61,250 nt of DNA from CAYZRY01 sp964481005 (GCA_964481005.1 CAYZRY010000003.1:1-61250), one strand, 5' to 3'. Numbered from the stretch's first letter, positions 25,511-33,519 are shown. Notes: generated by a model not told the origin, from the sequence alone. Made by a program: numbers and translations.

Positions 25511-27034
25511 ATGGAAACATTTTTTAGATTTTCTTATCAGATACTCAGTGTCTTCTTAGCAGGACTAATTCACGTCGTCAAAGCTATTTTCGAAGCTTTT
25601 CCGATGAGTTTTAATCTCTCTGATTACATTGCTATTATCAATCAGTACAGCAAAGACTTTTCCGGTTTGGAATGGGTCTTTGTCGTTTTAGTCATCCTTG
25701 TTATGATTGCCATAGTCGTCGGAGTATTCGCCTTAATTTACCTACTGTTTAGAAAGTATGTCCGCATTCGAAAGAGTCTCGTTGAACAAGAGAGCCTGCT
25801 TGAAGAAGTAGCGGATCTAAATAAAAAGGTCCTCACTCTTTCAAAAGAAAAAGATGAGATCCTTGCGATGAAAGTTTCACAGCTTGGACTAAAACCTGGT
25901 GAATCAGCAACTATCGATCCAGAAGAAAATAAAGATGAAAACTTAGTTGCCGGTGATATCCGCTTTTCTAAACTTCATCAGATTGATATAGATCACACTA
26001 ACTACAAACCAGTTAACTACGGAAACAGTTTTACTTTACCAGAACTAGTCGATATGTTTAGAAACTTTGCCGCTGGTAAACTTGGACTATATTACAAGGA
26101 AGACTTAATTAGATTGTTTATCTCTGGTCTTGCATCAACTAAACTTATTATCTTACAGGGTATTTCTGGAACTGGTAAAACTTCCCTAGCCTATGCTTGG
26201 GGAAAATTCTTAAAGAACGATTCCTGTGTTGCTTCAGTTCAACCGTCATGGAGAGATCGTACCGAGCTATTTGGTTACTTCAATGAGTTTACTAAAAAGT
26301 TTAATGAAACTGATGTCTTACGTGAAATCTACCTAGCTGGATATGATGACGATATCCACACCATCATCCTCGATGAGATGAACATCGCCCGTGTCGAGTA
26401 CTACTTCGCCGAGATGTTATCGATTCTGGAGATGCCTGATAAAAATGAATGGATTGTCGAGCTAGTATCTAGTGCTTGGGATAGTGATCCAAAGAAAATT
26501 CAACGTGGAAAACTTAAGATTGCTCCGAATGCTTGGTATATCGGAACTATCAATAACGATGACTCGACCTTCATGGTTACCGATAAAGTATACGACCGTG
26601 CTATGCCTATCGATATCAATGAAAAAGGTCAACTATTTACACCGAAAGATATACCTGCCCAAGATATAAACTATTCTTATCTCGATAAATTATTTGTCGA
26701 AGCTATGCAAACATACAGTATCTCAAAAGAGAACTTAGATAAAATTGAAGCGATGGACGATTATGTTATTCAGCATTTCCGTATCGCCTTCGGTAACCGT
26801 ATCGTTAGCCACATGCAAAAATTTGTACCGGTCTACATGGCCAGTGGTGGTAATGAAATTGATGCTATCGATTACTTCGTTGCCAGAAAGATTTTAAGAA
26901 AATTTGAACAGTTAAATATCTCGTACATCAGAGATGAAGTTGATGGATATATCGACTTCTTAAATGCTACTTTTGGACAAGATAAAATGAAAGAGTGTAT
27001 CGAATACTTAGTTAGACTCAAGAAGAGCATATAG
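25511..27034 (+). CDS. Membrane-tethered McrB-like AAA+ ATPase
   Basis: AAA+ ATPase of the McrB/dynein-like clade. A hydrophobic segment at about 56-80 (with a weaker one at about 8-25) anchors it, and 84-125 is predicted coiled coil. The AAA+ core has Walker A GISGTGKT (217-224), SWRDRTELFGYF (246-257), Walker B IILDEMNIAR (285-294, the McrB form), sensor-1 region AWYIGTINNDDSTF (341-354) and DKVYDRAMPI with a candidate arginine finger at Arg363. Known McrB proteins use GTP and move along DNA; here the anchor and surface-protein neighbours suggest another substrate. The adjacent gene encodes a DUF2357 protein, the usual McrC-like partner. The start has a weak binding site after the previous stop (AGAGGCTT). 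McrB-like assignment is strong, role is inferred. Confidence 0.9.
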   Translation: METFFRFSYQILSVFLAGLIHVVKAIFEAFPMSFNLSDYIAIINQYSKDFSGLEWVFVVLVILVMIAIVVGVFALIYLLFRKYVRIRKSLVEQESLLEEVADLNKKVLTLSKEKDEILAMKVSQLGLKPGESATIDPEENKDENLVAGDIRFSKLHQIDIDHTNYKPVNYGNSFTLPELVDMFRNFAAGKLGLYYKEDLIRLFISGLASTKLIILQGISGTGKTSLAYAWGKFLKNDSCVASVQPSWRDRTELFGYFNEFTKKFNETDVLREIYLAGYDDDIHTIILDEMNIARVEYYFAEMLSILEMPDKNEWIVELVSSAWDSDPKKIQRGKLKIAPNAWYIGTINNDDSTFMVTDKVYDRAMPIDINEKGQLFTPKDIPAQDINYSYLDKLFVEAMQTYSISKENLDKIEAMDDYVIQHFRIAFGNRIVSHMQKFVPVYMASGGNEIDAIDYFVARKILRKFEQLNISYIRDEVDGYIDFLNATFGQDKMKECIEYLVRLKKSI

Positions 27035-27041
27035 GTGACTT

Positions 27042-28175
27042 ATGAGCGAATTAAAAGTACTTGAACTCTACGACAATTCGAGCGAACGTAAAAGACAAGA
27101 TTTTGTTAAAAAACATAAATCTAAACTTCGCATTGACCACAACTTCGAAAAAAACATAGTCGATGATTCTTGGCTTGTCGTAATCGAGGAAAATATTCGC
27201 TATTTGGATAATATACTTCGTAATCCAAATCGTTTTATAGTCAATGATGAAGAAGTCGTCAAAGTAGAACTAGCTCGAAGAATTACTGTCGAGAGTATAA
27301 AACATTTATCTAAAAATACTAACTTCATTCAAGAGTTCGATCAAGAAAGTGGCGATGTTAAACCGTCTAAAATATTAAATATCAACAAAGAAGAAAGTTT
27401 TAATACTTACGAAAACAGAGTTATTTATACTCTAATTAAAAACATGGTCATGTACATAGATATTAAGAAGAAAAGTTTAAATCTAGGTATGTCTACTAAA
27501 AATGATAAGTTACTTTCTTATGAAGGTGAATCAAATATTGGTGGTGAGAAAGTTAACATCAGTTTAACCTTAAATAGTAAACTAGATGATCGTAACAGCA
27601 TTGCAGAATTTGAGCAACGCATTAAGAAAGTAGAATTTCAAATCAAAGACTTGATGAACTCAGAAGTCTACAAAAGTATTGAAAGAGCTCGTGTAGCTTT
27701 GATTACTCCACCGATTAAAAAGACTAACTTGATACTTAAAAACGTCAACTTCCAGCATGCTATGACGCTGTGGAACTTCCTTCAAGAAGAAATAGAAGAT
27801 AAATCGGAAGTTAAAGTTGGAAATAATATCGTCGAAGAAGATGAAAAAATGCAAAAACTATTAGATGAGACTTTCCTACTTAACTACTTTATCTTAAACT
27901 CATTTGATAATGATGATGCCGATGAAGAAAAAATTAAAGTTAATCGTGAAATAATACTTAATAACTTAATACAACAATTAGTTATTACCAATGACGATAT
28001 GTCGATTGATCAAATTGGAGATATGCTTAACAAACAGTTCCAACTAGTTAAGAAACAAACACTAGCTACGGAAGAAGAAATTAAAGGTCTTTTTGGAGCA
28101 GCTATGGATGAGTATCTAAAACAGATCGAAGATGTTAAAATAGAGGATGAAAATGAAGAAATTACAGGAAAATAA
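27042..28175 (+). CDS. DUF2357-domain protein (McrC-partner-like), no nuclease seen, 377 aa
   Basis: DUF2357 proteins are partners of McrB-like ATPases and often carry a PD-(D/E)xK nuclease at the C-terminus. The signature is visible at about 50-131: ENIRYLDNILRNPNRFIV, EEVVKVELARRITVESIKHLSKN, VKPSKILNI and EESFNTYENRVIYTLI. After residue 140 I see helices and an acidic coiled-coil region (EQRIKKVEFQIKDL, EDEKMQKLLDE) but no D...(D/E)xK pair. It starts 7 bp after the ATPase gene with AGGTGA. Expected to be an adaptor of the tethered ATPase rather than a DNA cutter; this is inference. Confidence 0.82.
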   Translation: MSELKVLELYDNSSERKRQDFVKKHKSKLRIDHNFEKNIVDDSWLVVIEENIRYLDNILRNPNRFIVNDEEVVKVELARRITVESIKHLSKNTNFIQEFDQESGDVKPSKILNINKEESFNTYENRVIYTLIKNMVMYIDIKKKSLNLGMSTKNDKLLSYEGESNIGGEKVNISLTLNSKLDDRNSIAEFEQRIKKVEFQIKDLMNSEVYKSIERARVALITPPIKKTNLILKNVNFQHAMTLWNFLQEEIEDKSEVKVGNNIVEEDEKMQKLLDETFLLNYFILNSFDNDDADEEKIKVNREIILNNLIQQLVITNDDMSIDQIGDMLNKQFQLVKKQTLATEEEIKGLFGAAMDEYLKQIEDVKIEDENEEITGK

Positions 28176-28725
28176 AATAATTAAAATACTATGGGGACTT
28201 ATCAAAGCAATCTTTGGAATAATTATTGCTCTAGTACTGATAATTATAATTACTCAAAGAGTATTCAATAATAAAGTTACATTTATGGGTTATCGAATAT
28301 TTACTGTTGCCAGTGGCAGCATGGAACCCAAATATAAAATACTAGATATGTTACTTGTAAAAGAAATGGAACCAGATAAAATAGTTGTCGGAGATGATCT
28401 AGTATATCGTGGAACCATCGGTACATACGAAGGTAAAGTAATTACCCACCGTGTCATTAAGATACAAGAAAATGAAGGTAAAAAAGTTTTTCATACCCAA
28501 GGTATTTTAGAAAACTCAATGCTTGATCCACTAGTAAGTGAGGATCAAATATTTGGTAAAGTACTATATAAATTACAATTTTTTAGTTTTGTAAATAGAC
28601 TTATCAGTAAACCTATTGGATTTATGATACTTATTGTTCTTCCAATAGCAGTATTAATTCTACTAGAAATAATTGATATTAAAGATAAAAGAGAAAGTTT
28701 GGAGAATGACGAAGACGAAGAATAG
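28153..28725 (+). CDS. Second SipW-type signal peptidase I (right arm)
   Basis: Ser/His-type membrane peptidase. The N-terminal membrane segment is at about 10-33, Ser56 in TVASGSMEPKY, His99 in VITHRVIKI, HTQGILENS in place of the usual GDAN-like segment, and a C-terminal membrane helix at about 148-168. ATG 28153 has AGAGGA 6 bp upstream, whereas ATG 28147 overlaps it, so I use 190 residues. The 5' end overlaps the DUF2357 gene by 23 bp and the 3' end overlaps the next gene. It is distinct in sequence from the left-arm SipW, implying different substrates. Confidence 0.92.
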   Translation: MKKLQENKIIKILWGLIKAIFGIIIALVLIIIITQRVFNNKVTFMGYRIFTVASGSMEPKYKILDMLLVKEMEPDKIVVGDDLVYRGTIGTYEGKVITHRVIKIQENEGKKVFHTQGILENSMLDPLVSEDQIFGKVLYKLQFFSFVNRLISKPIGFMILIVLPIAVLILLEIIDIKDKRESLENDEDEE

Positions 28726-29302
28726 TACAATTCAAAGCTTAAAAAGAAGTCTCAGATTTAAAGTAATTATCATGCTGGGAATTCTTTTAGTGTTTAACAC
28801 TTTTGCTTGGTTTATCTATTCTTCGACTGTTTCTACTAACATAACAGCTTCGGTCAGATCTTGGCGTATTTCTTTTGAAGCCGAAGATCAAGTTGTACAG
28901 TATGTTAATTTCGATGTCAGTGACCTATTCCCAGGAATGACTAATTATCACAATTCAATTCGTATTATGAACTATGGTGAAGTACAGGCTAGTGTCACTT
29001 ATGAAATCGAAGAACTGCGCATTCTAAATGATATCTATACTAAACAGACTCATACTAGTGCACAGATGCAAGATATACTAAATAACAATCCCTTTACAAC
29101 GACCTTTGGTCTAACTAAAACAATTCTAGAACCTAAGACTGATTATACTGACTTTACTTTAGATATTGTTTGGCCATACGAAAATGGTAATGATGAAGCA
29201 GATACCCTATGGGGACATAAAGCTTACCAATATAAAGAACAGTACCCCGGTGTAAAATTAATCTACATCAAAGTACTGCTCACGGCAACTCAAATTAATT
29301 AG
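28706..29302 (+). CDS. Secreted AWF-type SipW substrate, 198 aa
   Basis: ATG 28706 lies inside the end of the peptidase gene; an in-frame TTG further upstream has no binding site. A long basic N-terminus (TKTKNSTIQSLKRSLRFK) and hydrophobic segment (about 20-37) end in NTFAWFIYSS, the AWF-type motif. The rest is beta-rich, with FDVSDLFPGMTNYHNSIRIMNYGEVQASVTYEIEE resembling camelysin/TasA strands. GAGAAAG at 28691 may serve as ribosome binding site. Last gene of the right arm, overlapping its probable peptidase; its end overlaps the convergent gene by 8 bp. Confidence 0.82.
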   Translation: MTKTKNSTIQSLKRSLRFKVIIMLGILLVFNTFAWFIYSSTVSTNITASVRSWRISFEAEDQVVQYVNFDVSDLFPGMTNYHNSIRIMNYGEVQASVTYEIEELRILNDIYTKQTHTSAQMQDILNNNPFTTTFGLTKTILEPKTDYTDFTLDIVWPYENGNDEADTLWGHKAYQYKEQYPGVKLIYIKVLLTATQIN

Positions 29303-29885
29303 CTAGCTGTTTAAAGTTTATCAAAACATTTATAACAGCTTTTTTGTTGGTCAAAGATGCATCTGTATCGGCAGCATTGTCCATTGTCTCAGTTACTGAA
29401 TCTTCCCAAGTCGTATATATTCTTATCGTTTTAGTACGCTGCGTTTCGGTAAGAAGAACTGTCCCGGTAAGATTACTGATTGCTCCGTTTACCGGGACAA
29501 TGGATCCACCGTTTTCAGAATAACCAGTTACTTTTAAATCACTTACTGCCTCGGCCTGAGGAACAGTAGTGACAATATTATATTCAAATGATGTGTCAAC
29601 TTTAGAATAGTCGAGGACCAGATCAAAGTATGCTACTGACCTGGGTGCCATCACTCCTTCTTTGACATGATCACTGCTCATAATGGTCGGAGTTATAGTG
29701 TTTGTCAAATAAGAGCTTTGCACAACATCTTGGCCATTGACAACAATCTGCCATCTAGCTATCGACATTGAAGCACTACCAAAAGCAGAAGTATTGTACT
29801 TACTGTACGTCTCCTGCACCATGCTTATCAAAGCAAAAAGAGATATGAACGCTAATGCTAATTTAATCTTTTGAAACTTTGGCAT
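29295..29885 (-). CDS. Camelysin/TasA-like secreted protein, 196 aa
   Basis: Signal segment at about 8-24 then QETYSKYNTSAFGSASMSIARWQIVVNGQDV. Further APRSVAYFDLVLDYSKVDTSFEYNIVTT parallels the product of 11200-11781 closely, so these two are paralogues placed in each arm's vicinity. No cysteine or other membrane segment. The start follows AAGGGGA. Convergent with the right arm, overlapping it by 8 bp, and controlled from its own region with repeated 8-mers. Likely a matrix or fibre component; inference from family pattern. Confidence 0.83.
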   Translation of the reverse strand: MPKFQKIKLALAFISLFALISMVQETYSKYNTSAFGSASMSIARWQIVVNGQDVVQSSYLTNTITPTIMSSDHVKEGVMAPRSVAYFDLVLDYSKVDTSFEYNIVTTVPQAEAVSDLKVTGYSENGGSIVPVNGAISNLTGTVLLTETQRTKTIRIYTTWEDSVTETMDNAADTDASLTNKKAVINVLINFKQLAN

Positions 29886-29899
29886 AATCCCCTTCCCTC

Positions 29900-29982
29900 T
29901 TTACAATAGAATAACACAAAATGTGTCAAACGTTTGTAATTTTATTGTAAATTGTTTGTCTAGTTTACAATAAAATTGTAAA
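29900..29982 (-). promoter_or_regulatory. Promoter region with four ATTGTAAA half-sites
   Basis: ATTGTAAA or its complement occurs at 29900-29907, 29944-29951, 29964-29971 and 29975-29982. The last two form a perfect TTTACAATAAAATTGTAAA palindrome, and 29933-29951 holds a related 19-mer in the opposite orientation. A minus-strand TTGACA (29929-29924) lies between them; the -10 may be TATTGT overlapping the first half-site. CAAACGTTTG (29927-29936) is a separate palindrome. Suggests dedicated control of the camelysin-like gene. Confidence 0.55.
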
Positions 29983-29990
29983 TGGGAATT

Positions 29991-30014
29991 AAAAAACACC
30001 ACTTGGTGTTTTTA
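29991..30014 (-). terminator. Terminator of the 187-residue gene
   Basis: Stem AAAACACC / GGTGTTTT, 4-nt loop, T-run on the minus strand. Confidence 0.85.
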
Positions 30015-30575
30015 TATGTTTTGATATTTTTTTATTTTAATGTTTTCTTTAGTTTCACTGGCTGTACTTTGATAAGCTGAGATGATTTCAACCATCATCG
30101 GATGAGTTATTCTCCATCGATCAAACGCATGATATGAATTTAATAATGCTTGATACATCTTATAATCTCCAAATATTATCTCGTTTGTTTTGACATCTCT
30201 AAGACGTTGATGAATCTTTAAGTTGATGTCACACAAATCGTTAACAAACGGTCTGTTTACCTGTTTAGATAGGTTGACTCCTACTCTAACTTGATCAAGT
30301 TGCCTAGCAAAATAATCGGCCATACCTTGGGCATTTAATCCAAGCTCTGGCGAAGTTAACTTACTAAATGTTAGTGTAATTAATCTCCTCAAGTCATAAT
30401 ACATCACTTCGTTTTCGCCATTTAAATGTGGCATAAACATCTCGTCATTAATTATGCTAGCAACTTCGAACATGACATCATTAATGTCATAAACGTTAGG
30501 ATCGGCCATCTGATCGGCTTCTATTTCCTTGATGGCTTCTTTAAGTCTAGTGTGTAATATTTCTCTATAATACAT
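30012..30575 (-). CDS. Uncharacterised 187-residue cytoplasmic protein
   Basis: No family recognised. Mostly helical and soluble: LHTRLKEAIKEIEADQMAD near the start, DDVMFEVASIIND, then DQVRVGVNLSKQVNRPFVNDLC and LLNSYHAFDRWRITHP. No membrane segment or catalytic motif. AGGGGG precedes the ATG. It lies 25 bp after the trxB-like gene on the same strand and probably shares its transcript; function unknown. Confidence 0.75.
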   Translation of the reverse strand: MYYREILHTRLKEAIKEIEADQMADPNVYDINDVMFEVASIINDEMFMPHLNGENEVMYYDLRRLITLTFSKLTSPELGLNAQGMADYFARQLDQVRVGVNLSKQVNRPFVNDLCDINLKIHQRLRDVKTNEIIFGDYKMYQALLNSYHAFDRWRITHPMMVEIISAYQSTASETKENIKIKKYQNI

Positions 30576-30600
30576 ATTTACCCCCTATGTAATATTTTTA

Positions 30601-31506
30601 TTAAAAATTACTTTCTATATAACTAACCGCTTCCAAAGCTGCTATTGTACCATCACTTACTGCAGTTGTTAATTGTCTAATTTCTTTTGTGCGACAATCT
30701 CCACTGGCATATATTCCTTCGACACTTGTTTTCATGTCTTCACCAGCATCTATATAACCATACTTGTCCAGTTTTAGATATCCATTTAGAAACTCTAAGT
30801 TAGGAACACTACCTATCGCTAGGAACAACCCATCAAGTTCAACTGTTTGTGTTTGACCTTTATGAGTTATTTCAACACTTTCAAGTTTACTGTCACCATT
30901 TATTTTACTGACAATTGTTTCATAATGGAGTTCAACATTAGGTAATTGTTTGATTCTTTCGATACTTAAGTTATCACCAGTCATCTCTTCGGCTCTGACA
31001 AAGACATAAACCTTTTTAGAATATTTAGCTAGTGCTAGGACTGAAATAATAGCTGTGTTTCTTCCTCCAACTACGGCAACTGTTTTATCTTTGTAAAAAT
31101 TCCCATCACAAGTAGCGCAGTAACTTAATCCCCTACCAACTAGTTTATCTTCATTTTCAAGACCAAGCTTCTTTTCACGAGAACCGGCTGCAACGATTAC
31201 TGTCTTAGCTGTGTATTCACCCTTATCAGTAATAACTTTAATTTCTTGGCCCACTCTTTCAATATTTGTTACTTCTTCGGTATTGATTGAAATACCTAGA
31301 TTTTTTAATTGATCATGTAAATTCATTGCTAGACTTGGACCGTCAATGTGACTAAAACCAGGATAGTTTTCTATATCATTAGTTTGAACAATCTGTCCTC
31401 CATAAATGTATTTTTCAACTATCTTTACCTCGTATCCTGCTCTTTTAGCATAGATAGCCGCAGTCATTCCCGAAACTCCTGCACCAATAATAAATATATC
31501 TATCAT
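30601..31506 (-). CDS. trxB: Thioredoxin-reductase-family flavoprotein
   Basis: FAD-dependent disulphide reductase. FAD-binding GAGVSGMTAAIYAKRAG (8-24), GGQIVQTNDIENYPGF (37-51), redox pair CATC (130-133) and GIYASGDCRTKEIRQLTTAVSDG near the C-terminus are all typical of TrxB. Two deviations: the NADPH-binding loop reads VVGGRNTAII where GGGDSA is usual, and the HRRxxxR motif that selects NADPH is absent (VFVRAEEMTGDN). The electron donor may therefore not be NADPH. At 301 residues it is slightly short. ATGA overlap with the upstream CheD-like gene; weak binding site AAAGG. Confidence 0.9.
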   Translation of the reverse strand: MIDIFIIGAGVSGMTAAIYAKRAGYEVKIVEKYIYGGQIVQTNDIENYPGFSHIDGPSLAMNLHDQLKNLGISINTEEVTNIERVGQEIKVITDKGEYTAKTVIVAAGSREKKLGLENEDKLVGRGLSYCATCDGNFYKDKTVAVVGGRNTAIISVLALAKYSKKVYVFVRAEEMTGDNLSIERIKQLPNVELHYETIVSKINGDSKLESVEITHKGQTQTVELDGLFLAIGSVPNLEFLNGYLKLDKYGYIDAGEDMKTSVEGIYASGDCRTKEIRQLTTAVSDGTIAALEAVSYIESNF

Positions 31507-31970
31507 TTAATCTTAACCTTTCTTTTATCCAATAGTTCTTCCGGATAATAAGAACCTGAGTCAGTAGTTATTTGTCTATTTATAAAATCTACTTTGACAT
31601 AGCGTGATTGTAGATCTCTCAAACGATTAACAACGCTTCCTTCAAAGTAATTATCCATAAATGACAAACTATTTTCTAACATAATCATATTAGGGTTATT
31701 TTTCCCATAAGGTTCTATACCTCTAATTATACCCCAAAATATAGGTTTTTCATCTATGTTTTTAGCTATTGTATTAATTGCCTGATATATTTTATTAGCA
31801 TGTCCGTATTCTAAGTCAAATTCATAGGAAGTACTAGTCCAAATATGTCCAAGTGAAGCAAAGTTAAACCCCATCGTGTAAATTCCCACACAGCACATAA
31901 AATAATCCGATACTAAAACAGATTGTTTGGTCTCTTTGTACTCGCCAGTATAAACAATTATCTCTTTCAT
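31503..31970 (-). CDS. Uncharacterised protein, possibly CheD-like, 155 aa
   Basis: Not firmly recognised. CCVGIYTMGFNFASLGHIWTS followed by EFDLEYGHANKIYQAINTIAKN, then PIFWGIIRGIEPYGKNNPN and ENSLSFMDNYFEG, has the order of CheD-type glutamine deamidases (Cys near the N-terminus, GHxxxx His, an (A/I)xxxxG(G/I) loop). Cys27/Cys28 and His42 would be the candidates for the catalytic pair. There is no chemotaxis gene nearby, so the role would differ. Overlaps both neighbours by ATGA, so it belongs to the kinase-like/TrxB operon. The fold call is tentative. Confidence 0.5.
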   Translation of the reverse strand: MKEIIVYTGEYKETKQSVLVSDYFMCCVGIYTMGFNFASLGHIWTSTSYEFDLEYGHANKIYQAINTIAKNIDEKPIFWGIIRGIEPYGKNNPNMIMLENSLSFMDNYFEGSVVNRLRDLQSRYVKVDFINRQITTDSGSYYPEELLDKRKVKIK

Positions 31971-32734
31971 TTTCTAACACCTATTTCTTTGACTAATTTT
32001 TTTATTTTATTAGTCTTATCATCGAAGGCTTCAACTAGTGTTAAGTCATCCAGCTTACTATCTATTAATTTTTCTCTAAGAAGTTTTTTATCTAATACAT
32101 AGTTTTCCGCATAATATTTATTCATTTGATAAAGTCTAACATAAATATATTTTGTCATTAATTCTTCATTTGCTTCGCCAATATATAACTGATTACTGTC
32201 AAAATCAATTAACTGCATATCTTCATCTTTTTCACGATAGAGAATATTATTATTATTTTCTACATCTTTAGAAAATACTCCGTGAGCAATTAATTCATCC
32301 TGACGATATCGGTATTCATCTAGTAAATCTATTGTTTTCTGATAACCTAAATCCAGTCTTGAAAGCGGCTCATAATCCTTGTGATACTTTAAAATTAGTG
32401 CTGCTGGTCTTCCTTGGAAATAAGCTATTGCCTGTGGAAATGTACTTGATTTTACTTTATTTTGAATCATTGTCAAATAGTTTTGTTGCTTTAAAACATC
32501 AGTTGAAAATAACAAGTTTTCTATTTTATTATTTAGACGGCTCTTATTATTAAAATAGTAAAATATTTCTCCTTCACTTGGAAAAGTACCAGAGTTTAAC
32601 ATTTGATTTTCAAATTTAATTAAATGATTATCATCATAAACATAGACAGTTCCATAAGAACCCTGTCCAATTCTTTTGTTTTTAAATATTACTCTTACAA
32701 TTGTCTCGTAATCTATGTCTATTATTTTAATCAT
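31967..32734 (-). CDS. Protein-kinase-like protein B, 255 aa
   Basis: Kinase-fold protein. Gly-rich loop RIGQGSYGTVY (21-31), Lys in LIKFE, and in the C-lobe KDVENNNNILY (catalytic-loop-like, D and N) then QLIDFDSNQ (DFG-like with DFD). The HRD histidine is missing. The shared internal block P.A..YF.GRPAALILKYHKDYEPL also occurs in the upstream gene, so these are tandem paralogues. Activity toward protein or small molecule is not known. ATG 1 bp after the previous stop; weak binding site. Confidence 0.72.
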   Translation of the reverse strand: MIKIIDIDYETIVRVIFKNKRIGQGSYGTVYVYDDNHLIKFENQMLNSGTFPSEGEIFYYFNNKSRLNNKIENLLFSTDVLKQQNYLTMIQNKVKSSTFPQAIAYFQGRPAALILKYHKDYEPLSRLDLGYQKTIDLLDEYRYRQDELIAHGVFSKDVENNNNILYREKDEDMQLIDFDSNQLYIGEANEELMTKYIYVRLYQMNKYYAENYVLDKKLLREKLIDSKLDDLTLVEAFDDKTNKIKKLVKEIGVRK

Positions 32735-32735
32735 A

Positions 32736-33488
32736 TTACCAGCGATGCTTTCCTGATCTAAGTCCTAAAGACTTAGTATAACCTAGTGTTTTTTCTTTAA
32801 GTTCAAAGAATCTATCTCTATCCATCTTACTACCGATTAAATCATCAGTTAATGCTTGGTATTCTTCAAGTTCATGAACAAAATTGCGATTACTTTCAAT
32901 ATAGTCCTCACAAAGTAGTTCTAACAGTGTTTTTTCTGCTGAAGGTTTATTTTTGCTACAGACCATCATCGCAGGACCATCGAAGTCAATCAGCTGAAGA
33001 TCTCCGTCACTATCTCGGTATAAGTTGTTAATTGGTGAAACCCCATCAAAATGATAGATGGCATTGTCTGCTAGTTCTAAGATGCGCTCAACCTTTTTAT
33101 CGTAGATGATTTCTTTTTCATAGAAACTATGTTCTAGGTGACACAAGCTTTTATAACCTTTATGGTGTTTCATAACTAAAGCAATTGGTGTACCTTCCAT
33201 ATAAACTAGTGCTCTTGGTAAGGTACTCTTAGTAATTTTAGCTCTTCGTTCAGCTAAACGACTTTGTTGGAGCTCTATATCACAGCAAAATAAACCAGTC
33301 TTTCCGGCATTGAAACGCTCTAATGCTGTCTTTTGTTTAGAGTCAAAAAACATTAGAAAACGATGATCTATTTTAATTATCTCATCTTCTCCATACTCAA
33401 AAACGGAACCGTAACTACCAGATCCGATAAAATCATTTTCCCTAAGTAATTTAGATAACTCTCTTTTACTGATATTTATTTTTTCCAC
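32736..33488 (-). CDS. Protein-kinase-like protein A, 251 aa
   Basis: Gly-rich loop FIGSGSYGSVFEYG, Lys in EIIKID, then YHFDGVSPINNLYR (catalytic-loop-like) and LQLIDFDGPAMM (DFG-like). Block PRALVYMEGTPIALVMKHHKGYKSL matches its neighbour. I take GTG 33488 as the start because GGGGGT lies 5-6 bp upstream and the strong TATAAT would place the transcript start after ATG 33500's proper binding region. First gene of a four-gene operon with kinase-like B, the CheD-like protein and TrxB-like protein. The substrate is unknown. Confidence 0.72.
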   Translation of the reverse strand: MEKINISKRELSKLLRENDFIGSGSYGSVFEYGEDEIIKIDHRFLMFFDSKQKTALERFNAGKTGLFCCDIELQQSRLAERRAKITKSTLPRALVYMEGTPIALVMKHHKGYKSLCHLEHSFYEKEIIYDKKVERILELADNAIYHFDGVSPINNLYRDSDGDLQLIDFDGPAMMVCSKNKPSAEKTLLELLCEDYIESNRNFVHELEEYQALTDDLIGSKMDRDRFFELKEKTLGYTKSLGLRSGKHRW

Positions 33489-33510
33489 AATAACCCCCAT
33501 TAGTGGCTAT

Positions 33511-33519
33511 ATTATACCA
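33511..33519 (-). promoter_or_regulatory. Extended -10 promoter of the kinase-like operon
   Basis: TGGTATAAT on the minus strand with a weak TTCCAA 17 bp upstream. It implies a 5' leader of about 20 nt before GTG 33488. Confidence 0.6.

Noticed and set aside
25511..28175. Classical McrBC restriction system
   Set aside because: The ATPase is membrane-anchored, no DNA-binding N-terminal domain is visible, and the DUF2357 protein has no nuclease motif; the surrounding genes are for secreted proteins.
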